Counted from the stretch's first letter, positions 7,257 through 14,026 are shown. The stretch: 15,953 nt of DNA from Pseudomonadota bacterium (GCA_023432845.1 JAEZEY010000130.1:1-15953), one strand, 5' to 3'. The notes: generated from the letters alone by a model not told the origin. Translations and numbers: made by a program.

Positions 7257-8291
7257 TCACTGGCTCGGCATCCCCTTCGCCGCCTTGTCGGCGAAGGTCG
7301 ACACCACCAGCTTCTCGATCGGGACCTTCTTGTCGGCTGGCAGCACGCCGCCATCGACCATGATCTCCTGGGCCTTGGCGAGACCGCCGGCGTCGGGAAT
7401 GACGCTGTCGCTCCAGATCTGCACGCCGACGGTGCGATAGCGATTGACGACCGTCATGTTCTCTTCCTTGCTCACGCCCGGGAAGAACGGCGCGATCGCA
7501 TCGGCGATGTCGGCGGCGCTGGCGGTCTTGGTCCAGGCAATGCCCCTGGCGATCGCATTGGTCCACTTCTGCGCAGCCTCAGGGTTCTTGTCGAGCCAGC
7601 TCTTCTTGGCGAAGAACAAGGTGTAGTCGGCGCGGCCGACTTCCTTGCCGACCGAGGCGACGAAATGCACCTTTCCGGCCTGCTCCATCTTGGTCAGGTT
7701 CGGCTCGTTAAAGATGGCGAAATCGGCAGCGCCCGACAGCCAGGCGCCGTCGCGCGCAGCCGGACCGATATTGGTGATGATGCTCTTCACGGTCGCGGCG
7801 CTGACGCCGTTCTTCTTCAGCACATATTCAAGATACAGCTCCGGTGTCGAGCCGGGCCGCCAGCCCATGATCTTCTTGCCTTCCATCATGGACCATTTGA
7901 AATTATCGATCTTCTCGCGCGAGCCGATGAACAGCCCGTCGGTCGCGGTCAGCGCCGAAAAGATCAGTGTCTTGTCCGCAGACTCTCCGTTGTAGATGTA
8001 GATCGGCACCTCGGGACCGGCGAGGCCAAAATCGGCCTGCCCCGACAGCACCAGCGCACCGGCGCGGTCGCCGCCATTGGTGGTGACGAGTTCGACCTCG
8101 AGCCCTTCCTCTTTGACGAAGCCCTTGCCGAGCGCGACATACATCGGAATGTAGAATTGCGAGCGCACGACCTCGGCCATCTTCAGCTTGACGAGATCGG
8201 CTGCGGTTGCGCCAGGCATCGAGCCGAACGCTGCGGTTGCGATAGCGCCGGCGAGCGCGAGCGAGCGGAACGTCTTGGGGAATGCGATCAT
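7257..8291 (-). CDS. ABC importer periplasmic binding protein, SsuA/THI5-like
   Basis: This is a periplasmic solute-binding protein of the NMT1/THI5-like (SsuA/TauA) group, first gene of the importer operon. The 344-residue precursor begins with a signal peptide (basic PKTFRS, then hydrophobic 11-25) and probably ends at ATA-A near residue 30. The mature part starts with the LKMAEVVRSQFYIPMYVALGKG strand-helix pair, followed by VTTNGGDRAGALVLSGQADFGLAG and a GWRPGSTPELYLEYVL helix, as in this group. The ATG at 8291 is chosen because AAGGAG lies at 8305-8300 with an eight-base spacer; a longer frame to 8369 would spoil the signal peptide and include the promoter. A strong sigma-54 promoter match lies just upstream. 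The ligand is unknown; regulation and the divergent cysteine hydrolase suggest a nitrogenous compound. Confidence 0.92.
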   Translation of the reverse strand: MIAFPKTFRSLALAGAIATAAFGSMPGATAADLVKLKMAEVVRSQFYIPMYVALGKGFVKEEGLEVELVTTNGGDRAGALVLSGQADFGLAGPEVPIYIYNGESADKTLIFSALTATDGLFIGSREKIDNFKWSMMEGKKIMGWRPGSTPELYLEYVLKKNGVSAATVKSIITNIGPAARDGAWLSGAADFAIFNEPNLTKMEQAGKVHFVASVGKEVGRADYTLFFAKKSWLDKNPEAAQKWTNAIARGIAWTKTASAADIADAIAPFFPGVSKEENMTVVNRYRTVGVQIWSDSVIPDAGGLAKAQEIMVDGGVLPADKKVPIEKLVVSTFADKAAKGMPSQ

Positions 8292-8321
8292 CGTCGTGGC
8301 TCCTTTTGCTGCTGAACGAAA

Positions 8322-8337
8322 TGCAACAACCGGGCCA
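8322..8337 (-). promoter_or_regulatory. Sigma-54 (-24/-12) promoter of the ABC importer operon
   Basis: The minus strand reads TGGCCCG-GTTG-TTGCA, matching TGGCACG-N4-TTGCW at 11 of 12 positions. GG and GC are exactly ten bases apart. With the C of GC at -12, transcription would begin near 8311, leaving a 20-base leader that carries the AAGGAG ribosome site before the ATG at 8291. Confidence 0.75.
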
Positions 8338-8555
8338 TTTGATATTTGCGCTCCGCCTGCGCATCGCACGCTTCAAATCGCGGCACATCGCGCACCTCCT
8401 GGCGCACTTCATGAGCAGCAAGCGCGCCGCGGCGCCCAAGCATTCGGCAAGCGTGCTGCCGGTCATGCGCCTGCGTTCTACGACGTCTGCGTTGCGCGAA
8501 GGCGGGACCGCGTGGCGTGTGCACGAACGCGCCTTTCTGCATCATCTTTCGTCAA

Positions 8556-8571
8556 TGGCATGGAACGTGCT
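8556..8571 (+). promoter_or_regulatory. Sigma-54 (-24/-12) promoter of the cysteine hydrolase gene
   Basis: The plus strand reads TGGCATG-GAAC-GTGCT, matching TGGCACG-N4-TTGCW at 10 of 12 positions with the GG and GC correctly ten bases apart. Predicted start is near 8582, giving a leader of about 42 bases before the ATG at 8624. The divergent partner site at 8322-8337 makes a chance match less likely. Confidence 0.65.
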
Positions 8572-8623
8572 TGGATTCGCACGCACCGTTCTGCCGCGGC
8601 CATGACATTGACAGGAGTTGACC

Positions 8624-9322
8624 ATGCACGAGTTCTCGCTGCCGTCCGACTTGATCGAAGGCGTCACCAACCGGACCGGGCGCGCTCATCCGTTCGACGT
8701 GATGAACCCGGCGAAGACCGCTTTCGTTGTCATCGACATGCAGAACTATTTCATGAAGCCCGGCTTTCAGGGCGAAGTTCCGCCGGCGCGCAAGATCGTC
8801 CCGGCCGTGAACAAGATGGCTGCGGCACTACGCGCCATGGGCGGCCACGTCGTCTGGATCAAGAACGCGACCAACGACACGCGCGAATCCTGGTCGGTAT
8901 TCCACGATCACCTCATGACGCCCGACCGCCGTGACACCCGCTACACGACCATGGACACCGCGCACGAGGGCCACAATCTGTGGGGCGAGCTCGAGGCCAG
9001 GCCGGAAGACGCGCAGATCGTCAAGAAACGCTTCAGCGCCTTCATCCAGGGCTCGTCGGATATCGAAGGCCACTTGCGCGCCCGCAGCATCGACACGCTG
9101 CTGATCGGCGGCACCGCAACGAATGTCTGCTGCGAGAGCTCAGCGCGGGACGCGATGATGCTCAACTTCAAGGTCACAATGGTTTCAAACGCCCTGGCGA
9201 CCTATACGGACGAGATCCACGCCGCTTCGCTCAACGCCTTCTACTCGATCTTCGGCGACGTGCAGACGGTTGACGAAGCGATCGCTTCGCTGGAGCGCGG
9301 CCGGGTCCAGGCCGCAGCCTGA
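8624..9322 (+). CDS. Isochorismatase-family cysteine hydrolase
   Basis: This is a cytoplasmic isochorismatase-like hydrolase, the family that includes ureidoacrylate amidase (RutB), N-carbamoylsarcosine amidase and biuret hydrolase. The triad is visible in 232 residues: D38 in FVVIDMQNYF (34-43), K134 in VKKRFSAF (133-140) and C169 in GGTATNVCCESSARDA (162-177); the cis-peptide region before the cysteine is intact. The ATNVC-ES-ARDA pattern is closest to the RutB/amidase branch, so amide or ureide hydrolysis is more likely than isochorismate cleavage. The ATG at 8624 has AGGAG at 8613-8617 with a six-base spacer and is preferred to the in-frame TTG at 8618. It diverges from the ABC importer operon; both sides carry sigma-54 promoter matches, which suggests joint induction under nitrogen limitation. 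The substrate is an inference only. Confidence 0.9.
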   Translation: MHEFSLPSDLIEGVTNRTGRAHPFDVMNPAKTAFVVIDMQNYFMKPGFQGEVPPARKIVPAVNKMAAALRAMGGHVVWIKNATNDTRESWSVFHDHLMTPDRRDTRYTTMDTAHEGHNLWGELEARPEDAQIVKKRFSAFIQGSSDIEGHLRARSIDTLLIGGTATNVCCESSARDAMMLNFKVTMVSNALATYTDEIHAASLNAFYSIFGDVQTVDEAIASLERGRVQAAA

Positions 9323-9330
9323 CAAGGCAA

Positions 9331-9374
9331 GCCACCGGTCGCCGCTGGCGCGGTGGCCGGGCCGGCGTACCGGC
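9331..9374. terminator. Hairpins between convergent genes, possible bidirectional terminator
   Basis: GCCACCG (9331-9337) pairs with CGGTGGC (9351-9357), and CGCC (9340-9343) with GGCG (9347-9350), giving an 11-pair stem with a two-base bulge and a GCT loop. A second hairpin, GCCGG-CGTA-CCGGC, follows at 9361-9374. They fill the gap between the cysteine hydrolase stop and the convergent TadG-like stop. No T-run follows, so an intrinsic terminator is uncertain. Confidence 0.4.
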
Positions 9375-9377
9375 GTG

Positions 9378-10715
9378 TTACTTGCTGATGCGCGCCGACT
9401 GCGACGCCTTCAGGAATAGCGCGTTCATGGCCTCGGCAATGCCTTCGGTCGGACTGACTTCGAAGTAGTAGCCAGGCGTCGCACATGCTTCCATGTTCTG
9501 CGCGACCTCGCTGTTCGGCGACGGGCCATACGGCCCCTTGTTGAACGGGTCGATCCAGCTCATGTACCAGTCGTTCGTCGGCAGAGCGAGATAGGTCGTG
9601 TACAGCACCGCGATCTTGACGCCGCGCTTCTTGAGCGCGTCGCAATACTTCGTGTTCAGCGGCGACTGGCAGCGCGTGTATTTGGTGCCCGTCTTCGGAT
9701 CCTGCCCCTGCACCGTCGGCTTGATGCAACTCACATTGGCGGCATCCTGTACGCCGTCCGACACGAAAAACACGAATGCCTGCGCCGAATTCGATTTACT
9801 GCCATCACCCGGCGTCGGAATCTCGTCGTCCAGACTCGTGAATATCTTGTCGAAGTTGGTCTGGGTGTCGCTCTGGTAGTTCTGGTATGGGATGGTCATG
9901 AGGTCGACGTCCTCGGCCTTCGACTTCACGGTCTTGAGGTTGGGCGACAGCGGCGAGACCTTGGTCAGCCCCATTTTCTCGGCGGACTTTCCGAAGGTGT
10001 AGACGGCGGCGCGGAACTGGTTCTGCACGATCTTGCTCGCCTCCGCCGTATCCATCAGCTGCTGCGTGGCGCTGCGCACGACATCGATTCGCATGGTGAC
10101 GCCGAGCTTCTTGGCCAGGCCGTAGTAATCGTTCGGCGCAGCGTCCATCTGGTGACAGGCGAAGGCGCACTTGTCCGACGTGTTGTTGACCATGCGCGAA
10201 ATGTCGGGCGGCGTCGCCGCCACGCCCATCGACGGCGTGTTGTCGAGCAGCATGTAGAAGTTCATATACACCGGCAGAGCAGAATTGGCCGTCGCCTTGC
10301 CGGCGACATCGATGCTGGAGATGCCGGCGACGTTCGCCAGGGTCGTCTCGACGCTCGCCGTGTAGGTAAGAACCGCCGCACGCCCACTGGTGGTGTCGGT
10401 CACCTTGGCCGTCACCGTGCCGACGGTGCCGCGCTTGAGGGTAGCAGCCTGAGCCTGGAAGAACGTGACGGCCGCCTGCTGCGCCTGCGTCTCCGTCAGC
10501 GACATGGCCTTGGTGTTCACGACCGACAGCGCGGCGGCGTCGGCATAGGCATCGAGCGTCGCCTTGGTGCGGTTGGCCAGGCTGTAGTCGACGGCGGCGC
10601 CGACCGATACGACCACCGGCACGGAGGTGAGTGCGAACGTAATTGCCAGGTTGCCGCGGCGATCGGCGGCAAAAGCCCGGAGACGGCTAAGAAGTTGGGC
10701 GAGCGTTCTGCTCAT
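9378..10715 (-). CDS. TadG-like protein with Flp/TadE-type N-terminus and VWA domain
   Basis: This resembles TadG-type proteins of alphaproteobacteria: an N-terminal TadE/TadG-like anchor followed by a von Willebrand A domain exposed outside the inner membrane. In 445 residues, DRRGNLAITFALTSVPVVVSVGAAVDY (18-44) is the typical short cytoplasmic piece, glycine and single membrane segment. ALPVYMNFYMLLDNTPSMG (146-164) opens the VWA domain; the metal site reads D158-N-T-P-S162, a variant of DxSxS, and FFVSDG with D320 is the later acidic position. Six cysteines (183, 187, 330, 349, 358, 411) suit an oxidising compartment. The ATG at 10715 follows AGGAAGG with a short spacer; a GTG at 10739 lies in frame but is less likely. 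No other tad/cpa genes are visible, so this may be a stand-alone homologue rather than part of a pilus locus. Confidence 0.82.
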   Translation of the reverse strand: MSRTLAQLLSRLRAFAADRRGNLAITFALTSVPVVVSVGAAVDYSLANRTKATLDAYADAAALSVVNTKAMSLTETQAQQAAVTFFQAQAATLKRGTVGTVTAKVTDTTSGRAAVLTYTASVETTLANVAGISSIDVAGKATANSALPVYMNFYMLLDNTPSMGVAATPPDISRMVNNTSDKCAFACHQMDAAPNDYYGLAKKLGVTMRIDVVRSATQQLMDTAEASKIVQNQFRAAVYTFGKSAEKMGLTKVSPLSPNLKTVKSKAEDVDLMTIPYQNYQSDTQTNFDKIFTSLDDEIPTPGDGSKSNSAQAFVFFVSDGVQDAANVSCIKPTVQGQDPKTGTKYTRCQSPLNTKYCDALKKRGVKIAVLYTTYLALPTNDWYMSWIDPFNKGPYGPSPNSEVAQNMEACATPGYYFEVSPTEGIAEAMNALFLKASQSARISK

Positions 10716-10908
10716 GGCGGCCTTCCTGTTCCCGGCCACCCTAGGTTGTCGACGTTAATGTACATTTGCGCCGATTAAATTTACGGCCCGGTTCCCGCTC
10801 CTTGGTTGACGGGAGGTTAGCCGAGCCACCGAAAGGCGGCCTTGCGCCAGCAAAAGCCGCCGTTCGGGGGCGTTTGCGGCATTTCCGGACTCGGGGGACA
10901 GTTGACCC

Positions 10909-10937
10909 TTACCCTCGGCCGCGAACCGCCCTATATT
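10909..10937 (+). promoter_or_regulatory. Probable promoter of ssrA
   Basis: TATATT at 10932-10937 matches five of six -10 positions, and TTACCC at 10909-10914 sits 17 bases upstream as a weak -35. Transcription would start near 10944, exactly at the first hairpin of the tmRNA acceptor piece. A better -35-like TTGACC at 10902 is 24 bases away, too far for this -10. Confidence 0.4.
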
Positions 10938-10943
10938 CAGTGG

Positions 10944-11319
10944 TGCCGGGGCAACCCGGTCTATGGCGATAAACGGACGTCACAATAAACCTTTCGGACC
11001 CGGGGGCAGTACCCGGCGCCTCCACCCGTGTCGCTCGCCATACCAGGCACCCGTTCGTTGAGGCGGGGCCGGTCCCTCCGAAAGGGCGGACCTTGTGGGC
11101 GACACCGGCGGGGGCGAACTAGGATCGACGAGGGCGTAAAAGGCGATCTTTCGCTCGGCATGGTTCCGCCGATATCGGGCCAATCTCATAGTTGCCAACG
11201 ACAACTATGCTCCGGTTGCTCAGGCCGCCTAAGCGGTCCTGAAAAACCAAGCCTACAAGTCCTAACGGGATAAGCTCCGTTAGGCGGGGTTCGGAGGCAC
11301 CTGGCAACAGAAGCCTCCA
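10944..11319 (+). ncRNA. ssrA: Circularly permuted two-piece tmRNA (alpha type)
   Basis: tmRNA rescues stalled ribosomes and adds a degradation tag. The gene is permuted as in alphaproteobacteria: acceptor piece first, coding piece second. The acceptor piece begins with the hairpin CCGGG-GCAA-CCCGG (10946-10959), has a T-arm CCGGG-GGCAGTA-CCCGG (11000-11016) and ends with CGCCTCC-A-CC (11017-11026). The coding piece begins GGGGGCG (11110-11116), which pairs with CGCCTCC as a seven-pair acceptor stem with one G-U, and continues with the tmRNA hallmark GGATCGACG. The tag frame is at 11194-11232. The coding piece closes with GGAGGC (11293-11298) pairing GCCTCC (11313-11318). About 80 bases (11027-11109) would be cut out during maturation. 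The 3' CCA is not fully encoded: ACC is followed by C. Ends are approximate. Pairing, tag and location beside sspB make the call firm. Confidence 0.93.
11194..11232 (+). other. tmRNA tag reading frame ANDNYAPVAQAA
   Basis: The resume codon GCC (11194-11196) follows the conserved ATAGTT context. Translation gives A-N-D-N-Y-A-P-V-A-Q-A-A and stops at TAA (11230-11232). The ANDN start is typical of alphaproteobacterial tags. The C-terminal Ala-Ala is the part read by ClpX, and the N-terminal half is the part usually contacted by SspB. Confidence 0.93.
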
Positions 11320-11457
11320 CTTTCCTTCAGCGGGCCCCGGACTGCCTTTCCGCGAAAATCAGCAATTCTGCCAATGCGATACCGCGGCGCTCCCGCCTCC
11401 GCGCCAATTGCGCTACGATGTTTGCGACTCTCTTTAAGCCCACGTCCCGGGACTTTC

Positions 11458-12048
11458 ATGGCCGACCACATCCGTTACGACCTTCTGACCCAGCAGGCCC
11501 TGCGCGGCGTCGTGCGTGCCGTGCTCGCCGATACCGCGAAAAAGGGGCTGCCGGGCGATCATCATTTCTACATCTCGTTCGAGACCCAGGCCGAGGGCGT
11601 GCGCCTGTCGGACCGTCTGCGCGCGCAGTACCCGGAGGACATGACCATCATCCTCCAGCACCAGTTCTGGGACCTGGCGGTCACCGATGCCGGCTTCGAG
11701 GTGGGCATGTCGTTCGGCGGCATTCCTGAAAAACTGTATATTCCGTTCGCCGCGGTAACCGGCTTCTTCGATCCATCGGTGCAGTTCGGCCTCCAATTCG
11801 AGGAGGTCTCGGAGGATCAGGCCTCCCAAGGCGACGGTGGCGCGGCCACCCCCAAGGCCGTGAGCGCGCCGAGAACTGTGTCGGCGACCGATACCGCGGC
11901 GCCCAAGCCGGCGCAGCCGTCGGTTCCCGTAACGCCAGCCGCAACCCCGCTTGCGCCGGCTAGCGCCGGCGAGCCAGATGAACCCAAGCCCGACAAGCCA
12001 CCGGGCGGCGGCGAAGTGGTCCGCCTCGACCGTTTCCGCAAGAAGTAG
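11458..12048 (+). CDS. sspB: SspB family ClpXP protease adaptor (alpha type)
   Basis: SspB binds ssrA-tagged proteins and delivers them to the ClpXP protease in the cytoplasm. The 196-residue protein has the tag-binding domain at about 1-118, including IRYDLLTQQALRGVVRAVL (5-23), HHFYISFET (35-43), LQHQFWDLAV (66-75) and LYIPFAAVTGFFDPSVQFGLQF (93-114). An Ala/Pro-rich flexible linker follows (119-184). The tail EVVRLDRFRKK (186-196) matches the ClpX-binding (XB) motif of alphaproteobacterial SspB. The ATG at 11458 is used: the 28-codon open stretch upstream is unlike the family and overlaps the probable promoter region, though the ribosome site here is weak (GGGA). The gene lies directly downstream of the tmRNA gene, so tag source and tag reader are side by side. 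The linker is low-complexity and will vary between species. Confidence 0.92.
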   Translation: MADHIRYDLLTQQALRGVVRAVLADTAKKGLPGDHHFYISFETQAEGVRLSDRLRAQYPEDMTIILQHQFWDLAVTDAGFEVGMSFGGIPEKLYIPFAAVTGFFDPSVQFGLQFEEVSEDQASQGDGGAATPKAVSAPRTVSATDTAAPKPAQPSVPVTPAATPLAPASAGEPDEPKPDKPPGGGEVVRLDRFRKK

Positions 12049-12115
12049 CCGCCGGCGCCGAACTTTTCCGGCCGCGCGAGCTTGCCCCGGCGTTCATCCG
12101 CCATAGGTGTTCCGC

Positions 12116-13534
12116 ATGGCCCACACATCCGACCCCGCAAAGCAAACCCGCAGCGAGAGCGACTCCTTCGGCGCGCTCGACATCCCTGCCGACAAGGTCT
12201 GGGGCGCGCAGACCGAGCGCTCGCTGCGCAATTTCCGCATCGGCGCCGAGCGGATGCCGATCGAGATCATCCACGCGCTCGGCCGGGTGAAGCGCGCCGC
12301 GGCGGAGGTCAACCGCGACCTCGGCCTGCTCGACGCCAAATTTGCCGAGGCGATCGCCAAAGCCGCACAGGACATCGCCGACGGCAAGCTCGACGAACAT
12401 TTCCCGCTGGTGGTCTGGCAAACCGGCTCCGGGACGCAGACCAACATGAATGTCAACGAGGTGATTGCCAACCTCGCCAATGTGGCGCTTGGCGGCAGCC
12501 TCGGCTCGAAGAAGCCGATCCATCCCAACGATCATGTGAATATGGGGCAGTCGTCGAATGACAGCTTCCCCACCGCGATGCACATCGCCGCGGCGTTGCG
12601 CATCGAGCATCACCTGATGCCGGCGCTGACCGCCATGCAACAGGCGCTGGAGGCCAAGGCGGAGGAATTTGCCGATATCGTCAAGATCGGCCGCACCCAC
12701 ACCATGGATGCGACGCCCATTACTCTAGGCCAGGAATTTTCCGGCTATGCGGCGCAAGTAAAGTCGTCAGTAGCACGGCTGAAGGAGGCGCAGCGCGATC
12801 TCATGCCCCTCGCCCAGGGCGGCACGGCGGTCGGCACCGGTCTCAACGCTCATCCGGAATTTGCCGCGCGCTTCGCCAAGCGCATAGCCGAACAAACCGG
12901 CCTGCCCTTCGTCAGCGCCGACAACAAGTTCGAACATATGGCAGCCCATGATGCCTATGTGTTCGCGCACGGCGCCATCAACGCCGCCGCGACCGCCTTG
13001 TTCAAGATCGCCAACGATATAAGGCTGCTCGGCTCGGGGCCGCGCTCGGGCCTCGGCGAACTCAATCTGCCGAGCAACGAGGCCGGCTCGTCGATCATGC
13101 CGGGCAAGGTCAACCCGACCCAGTCGGAGGCACTGACCATGGTTTGCTGCCAAATCTTCGGCAATCAGACCACCATCACCGTCGCCGGCAGCCAGGGCCA
13201 CTTCGAGTTGAACGTCTACAATCCGGTCATGGCCAACGCGATGCTGCAGTCGATCAGGCTGCTCGGCGATGCGGCCAATTCTTTCACCACGAATTGCATC
13301 ACGGGCATCGCCGCTAATGTCGCGCGCATTACTGAATTGATGCAGCGCTCGCTGATGCTGGTGACGGCGCTGGCCCCGCACATCGGCTACGACAAGGCCA
13401 CCCAGGTCGCGAAGACCGCCCACGCCAACGGAACAACCCTGCGCGAAGAGGCTGTCCGGCTCGGCTTCGTGTCCGAAGCCGACTTCGACCGGATCGTCCA
13501 GCCCGAGAAGATGACGCGGCCCGGGGTGGACTAA
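12116..13534 (+). CDS. fumC: Fumarate hydratase, class II
   Basis: This TCA-cycle enzyme interconverts fumarate and L-malate in the cytoplasm without an iron-sulfur cluster. The 472-residue length fits a homotetrameric class II fumarase. Substrate-site elements are WQTGSGTQTNMN (101-112), HPNDHVNMGQSSNDS (136-150), GRTHTMDATP with catalytic H195, and GSSIMPGKVNP (324-334) with catalytic S325; the H-to-S distance of 130 residues equals that of E. coli FumC (H188, S318). QTNMN and KVN distinguish it from aspartase and argininosuccinate lyase relatives as far as motifs allow. The ATG at 12116 has AGGTG six bases upstream and is preferred to GTG at 12107. It follows sspB by 67 bases on the same strand and may share its transcript. 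Confidence 0.96.
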   Translation: MAHTSDPAKQTRSESDSFGALDIPADKVWGAQTERSLRNFRIGAERMPIEIIHALGRVKRAAAEVNRDLGLLDAKFAEAIAKAAQDIADGKLDEHFPLVVWQTGSGTQTNMNVNEVIANLANVALGGSLGSKKPIHPNDHVNMGQSSNDSFPTAMHIAAALRIEHHLMPALTAMQQALEAKAEEFADIVKIGRTHTMDATPITLGQEFSGYAAQVKSSVARLKEAQRDLMPLAQGGTAVGTGLNAHPEFAARFAKRIAEQTGLPFVSADNKFEHMAAHDAYVFAHGAINAAATALFKIANDIRLLGSGPRSGLGELNLPSNEAGSSIMPGKVNPTQSEALTMVCCQIFGNQTTITVAGSQGHFELNVYNPVMANAMLQSIRLLGDAANSFTTNCITGIAANVARITELMQRSLMLVTALAPHIGYDKATQVAKTAHANGTTLREEAVRLGFVSEADFDRIVQPEKMTRPGVD

Positions 13535-14026
13535 CCAGCTAGTTCTCAAGTCGTTGAAGACTTTCCGACGAAATCCCACAGCGAAATCGACAATGTTCAG
13601 TCATCGTCGGACGGACAAATTCATATTACCTGAGGCTATATTCATAGCCTGGAATGCGTCTAACATGTTATTACAACGTATCGAGATACTATTTTACTGA
13701 CGAATATCGTTTTTTATATTGTTAAGCCATCAAACAGCCGCAGACTATTCATCCACTATATTCGAAATATAGAAATATTAGCCGGCAAACGCAGAGGTAT
13801 ATTTAAAATATTCTGTGTAGTAGAGTAATTATACGGCGCCTAAATCCCAAGTTATTCGAGGCGCATTGCCTGAGAATTATTGTGTTCAACTAACCGTGTA
13901 TTGAAATTTCGCCACAGTCTTACCCAAAGTACCCAGAAGAAGCCTTGTTCGCCTCAATATTGAGGGGAGAGGATTTTCGGATAGCGGGCGAAGTTCCGTA
14001 GGCATCGGGCGGAAGCGAAAGATCGA
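13535..14026. other. Non-coding, partly AT-rich gap with several inverted repeats
   Basis: No convincing gene lies in these 492 bases. GC counted over 13621-13860 is 84 of 240 (35%), far below the flanking genes. Perfect short inverted repeats are AGGCTAT-ATTC-ATAGCCT (13633-13650), TAACATGTTA (13661-13670), CTATATT-CGA-AATATAG (13756-13772), GCGCCT with AGGCGC (13836-13841 and 13859-13864) and CCTCAATATTGAGG (13952-13965). A four-pair hairpin followed by five Ts (13700-13715) could be a weak terminator for fumC. The GC returns to normal from about 13920. It could be a degraded insert, a regulatory region or a small RNA locus. Confidence 0.7.
13952..13965. promoter_or_regulatory. 14-base perfect palindrome upstream of DUF4169-RHH pair
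   Basis: CCTCAATATTGAGG is its own reverse complement and ends 61 bases before the DUF4169 start. A palindrome of this length in the leader of an operon encoding a ribbon-helix-helix protein is a natural operator candidate, possibly for self-regulation. That is inference from position. Confidence 0.4.

Larger units (their letters stand above)
8292..8623. promoter_or_regulatory. Divergent control region between importer operon and cysteine hydrolase
   Basis: This 332-base gap separates two divergent transcripts. It holds a sigma-54-type promoter at each end, and the roughly 220 bases between them would be the natural place for activator sites of an NtrC-type enhancer-binding protein. No perfect NtrC palindrome was found. 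The nearest is CGCACC-TCCT-GGCGCA at 8391-8406, whose spacer is one base short. Open frames here have no ribosome sites and look like chance. Confidence 0.6.

Noticed and set aside
7234..7566. N-terminal extension of the ATPase frame back to 7566
   Set aside because: The extra residues are a frame-shifted reading of the binding-protein gene. The ATG at 7233 has a well-placed GGGAG and gives a normal SsuB-type length.
8391..8406. NtrC-like inverted repeat CGCACC-TCCT-GGCGCA
   Set aside because: The spacer is four instead of five bases and two half-site positions differ, so it does not meet the NtrC consensus.
8282..8605. 107-codon plus-strand frame in the divergent control region
   Set aside because: No ribosome site, no recognisable domain, and it overlaps both sigma-54 promoter matches.
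10757..10766. AATGTACATT palindrome and nearby TTAA motifs as CtrA or other operator for the TadG-like gene
   Set aside because: The TTAA half-sites are 16 bases apart rather than seven, so no CtrA box, and a 10-base palindrome alone is weak evidence.
10766..11273. Several short frames on both strands over the tmRNA region
   Set aside because: They overlap a structured tmRNA gene with a perfect acceptor stem and tag frame, and none has a ribosome site or domain.
13700..13715. Hairpin ACGA-ATA-TCGT followed by five Ts as fumC terminator
   Set aside because: The stem has only four A/T-flanked pairs and lies about 165 bases after the stop, too weak to list as its own feature.
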